A stretch of 27,048 bases of DNA from the NCBI GenBank assembly GCA_947306185.1, contig CAMZFU010000009.1, forward strand, positions 1 through 27,048. The letters are read 5' to 3'. The notes beneath the pieces were generated by a model. That model was given only the letters and a program-made list of their open reading frames with translations, ran no database searches and had not been told where the DNA came from. This DNA is from an uncultured Pseudomonadota bacterium (GTDB lineage: Bacteria > Pseudomonadota > Alphaproteobacteria > Rs-D84). Below, piece after piece: positions 25,306 through 27,048 of this stretch (position 1 is the first letter of the stretch; each line of letters starts with the position of its first letter). The translations under genes were made by a program, and so were the position numbers.

Positions 25306-26865
25306 TTAGAACCGCGCCTGGATACCAACACGAATCCCCATAGATTTATACACCGATTCGATTTCTTTTTCAACCTTGCAAACCCAACCAGAACATTCTT
25401 GTTCTAGTTCGATGATATTCATAATCGTCGGATCGTTTTCGCGCATCCAAGCTTCAACTTCACTTGATGACATACTTGGATTTTCTTCAATGTAATAATT
25501 TAACAATGCATTATAGATTTCACTATAATACGCGCCATTCAAGTATGTTGACGCATCACCACCAGATAATTTGTAGTAATCAAATGTAAACCCAATAGAT
25601 AACGCCACTGAATCTGTTAATGCGGTCATATAATTTGCACCCAAACCAACATGCCATGCATCACCAAAACCGCCTTTGTCTTCCACACTTTTCGGATGTT
25701 GCCAATCGGAACGATACGGTTGGTCGCCGGTTGATGTGTACATTGGCAATCCAATTTCCAAACGTGCATTAACACGGTTATATACATTGATATCGTAATC
25801 CATATCTAATGCGACATACGGCCCCGCCCATGTTGTTTCATAAGAATGGCTGGTCCCAGGCAATTTGAACATATATGTTCCACCCGTGCTAACATGGGTT
25901 TCACCCGCCGGTATTTCCCAATATCCGTTCCAATCACTGCCATGTTCCCACAATACCTGTTGTGTATTAGAATTAGAATCATAGAAAATAAGTATCGGGT
26001 CACATTGTGTTTCATCACCACCGTTAACATTGTAGCAAAATCCCGTATCAATGGTTAACCCGTAATCGTTTTTTGTTTCCAATTTATATCTAAAAAAACG
26101 ATAACCAACCGATGGCGTTACACGTGCACCACCAATCTTGAATGCATCGGTCAAACCGAAACCCACATTGAACCCAAGCATATCACCGTCGGTACTACTG
26201 CCGATGGCCAAAGAATGTCCACGCTGTTCACCAAGATAGGTCAATTCGCCATTATCTATTTCACCATTATTATTTGTGTCATCCCAATCATTCCATTCGG
26301 TAACGATATATCCACCATTGGTAACGTCGTCATCGACCATGGTTGAATCGCCAAATTGCATACCATATTTGAATCCGGCCTCTATCTGCATCGGGGTATT
26401 GCCTGCGCCAAACTTGTACTTTGCCGTAACATCAAAAACATTCCAACGCAAGTTGTCATAATGTAGCATACTGCCCGCATCGTTCATAGAAAAATTCCAT
26501 GTTGCAAATTCGTGCAACAATGCCGCATTTACCGAAAAACCCTGTTCATTCTGTTTTGCAGGCCCCGCGGTAGTTTTTTTGATTTGGCGTGTTTCGGTAT
26601 CGGTACCAACCACACGTGTATAGTTCTGATATGGGCTTCCAATATACGCATTATTATTTGGAACCACACCCGTACGGGTACGCGTATAAGTGGTATCTTG
26701 AGAATAACTGGTATTCTGTTGCCGGCCTGCGAAACCATTCGTTGCATATCCCCGTTGTGGCGACCTATAATTCCCACTGTAATAAGTGCCAGCCGCATGT
26801 ACCATTCCGGGCAATATTGCAACCACGGCAAACTTTAGAATAAATGAATACATTCTGTTACTCAT
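25306..26865 (-). CDS. Large outer-membrane beta-barrel, distantly omptin-like
   Basis: This 519-residue protein has a signal peptide (to about GMVHAAG), then a low-complexity Tyr/Thr/Gln/Arg-rich stretch (about 24-100) and a barrel ending RVGIQARF, with the terminal Phe typical of Bam substrates. Alternating strands are clear (MQIEAGFKYGMQFGD, RVTPSVGYRFFRYKLETKN, DSVALSIGFTFDYYKL). Two loops recall omptin proteases: EWNDWDDTNN near residue 190 and DQPYRSDWQHP near 381, then GGFGDAWHVGLGANY. The usual Asp-x-His pair is not exactly conserved, so peptidase activity is uncertain. The ATG at 26865 has GGAG six bases upstream. It leads the 519-206-287 operon, behind a palindromic extended -10 promoter. 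Confidence 0.75.
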   Translation of the reverse strand: MSNRMYSFILKFAVVAILPGMVHAAGTYYSGNYRSPQRGYATNGFAGRQQNTSYSQDTTYTRTRTGVVPNNNAYIGSPYQNYTRVVGTDTETRQIKKTTAGPAKQNEQGFSVNAALLHEFATWNFSMNDAGSMLHYDNLRWNVFDVTAKYKFGAGNTPMQIEAGFKYGMQFGDSTMVDDDVTNGGYIVTEWNDWDDTNNNGEIDNGELTYLGEQRGHSLAIGSSTDGDMLGFNVGFGLTDAFKIGGARVTPSVGYRFFRYKLETKNDYGLTIDTGFCYNVNGGDETQCDPILIFYDSNSNTQQVLWEHGSDWNGYWEIPAGETHVSTGGTYMFKLPGTSHSYETTWAGPYVALDMDYDINVYNRVNARLEIGLPMYTSTGDQPYRSDWQHPKSVEDKGGFGDAWHVGLGANYMTALTDSVALSIGFTFDYYKLSGGDASTYLNGAYYSEIYNALLNYYIEENPSMSSSEVEAWMRENDPTIMNIIELEQECSGWVCKVEKEIESVYKSMGIRVGIQARF

Positions 26866-26893
26866 GTTTAACTCCATCCTATATATCGAACAT

Positions 26894-26908
26894 ATTTTAT
26901 CATAAAAT
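26894..26908 (-). promoter_or_regulatory. 7-1-7 palindrome over an extended -10 promoter
   Basis: ATTTTAT-C-ATAAAAT is a perfect 15-base palindrome 29 to 43 bases before the barrel-gene ATG. On the minus strand it contains TGATAAAAT, an extended -10 (26894-26902). The -35 region is only T-rich. A repressor binding here would block transcription; which one is unknown. Confidence 0.5.
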
Positions 26909-26910
26909 GA

Positions 26911-26938
26911 TTGAAAAAAAAACAATATTGTGTAAAAT
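26911..26938 (+). promoter_or_regulatory. Promoter of tRNA-Leu
   Basis: TTGAAA (26911-26916), a 16-base spacer and TAAAAT (26933-26938). The tRNA begins 26 bases past the -10, which fits a short leader. It is divergent from the barrel-gene promoter. Confidence 0.65.
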
Positions 26939-26963
26939 ACCACAGGTTTTTAATAACCCACGT

Positions 26964-27048
26964 GCGGATATGGCGGAATTGGTAGACGCTCAGCACTAAG
27001 GATGCTGTGGAGAAATCCGTGGGGGTTCAAGTCCCCCTATCCGCACCA
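26964..27048 (+). tRNA. tRNA-Leu, anticodon AAG
   Basis: The full 85-base cloverleaf is visible: acceptor GCGGATA/TATCCGC with encoded CCA at the window edge, a D arm with GGTAGA, and the anticodon stem CAGCA/TGCTG with loop CTAAGGA. The long variable arm GGA-GAAA-TCC is typical of class II (Leu, Ser, Tyr). The T arm is GGGGG-TTCAAGT-CCCCC. The loop places A34 A35 G36 as anticodon, so it reads CUU, or CUU, CUC and CUA if A34 is deaminated. Leucine identity rests on the long variable arm, A73, the GGTAGA D-loop and the anticodon. Confidence 0.93.

Noticed and set aside
26964..27048. tRNA-Leu as an attachment site for an integrated element
   Set aside because: tRNA-Leu genes are common integration sites, but the window ends at the CCA, so neither an att duplication nor an integrase can be seen.

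Overview
The window looks like chromosomal DNA from an uncultured, probably anaerobic, Gram-negative alphaproteobacterium of moderate to low G+C. The Gram-negative envelope is shown by lipopolysaccharide-export genes (lptC, lptB), bamE, OmpA-type and beta-barrel outer-membrane proteins, and a macroglobulin/pbpC pair. An intact pyruvate:ferredoxin oxidoreductase points to anaerobic metabolism. The BamE C-terminal motif, the CarD regulator and the envC-ctpA order fit Alphaproteobacteria. A gut lineage is a reasonable guess, but it is inference.

Layout. 1-2502 (minus): an OmpA-domain lipoprotein cut by the window edge and a secreted cysteine-containing protein, each with its own promoter. 2602-4118 (plus): lptC, lptB and a small predicted membrane protein, closed by a bidirectional terminator shared with convergent carD. 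4184-12977 (minus): carD, a secreted Cys-rich protein, bamE, nifJ, ctpA, envC and two small paralogous genes of unknown function. 12978-13369: a gene-poor stretch with the tsf terminator and repeat-like hairpins. 13370-15169 (minus): rpsB-tsf with a structured leader. 15402-23439 (plus): a giant alpha-2-macroglobulin overlapping pbpC. 23440-23782: a cluster of dispersed repeats. 23783-26865 (minus): an apparent three-gene envelope operon headed by a large outer-membrane beta-barrel. 26964-27048 (plus): a tRNA-Leu with the unusual anticodon AAG.

Most genes serve the cell envelope: LPS transport (LptB/C), barrel assembly (BamE), peptidoglycan remodelling (EnvC, CtpA, PbpC), protease trapping (macroglobulin) and surface proteins. 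The rest are translation (rpsB, tsf, tRNA), transcription (carD) and central metabolism (nifJ).

I see no CRISPR array, transposase, phage or defence island. The less ordinary signals are: heptad arrays of stop codons abutting gene ends, two of them joined to near-identical terminators; a 118-bp inverted-repeat element of nested hairpins; a well-folding rpsB leader; the AAG tRNA-Leu; an omptin-like barrel with a 7-1-7 palindrome on its promoter; and the tandem paralogues of unknown family.
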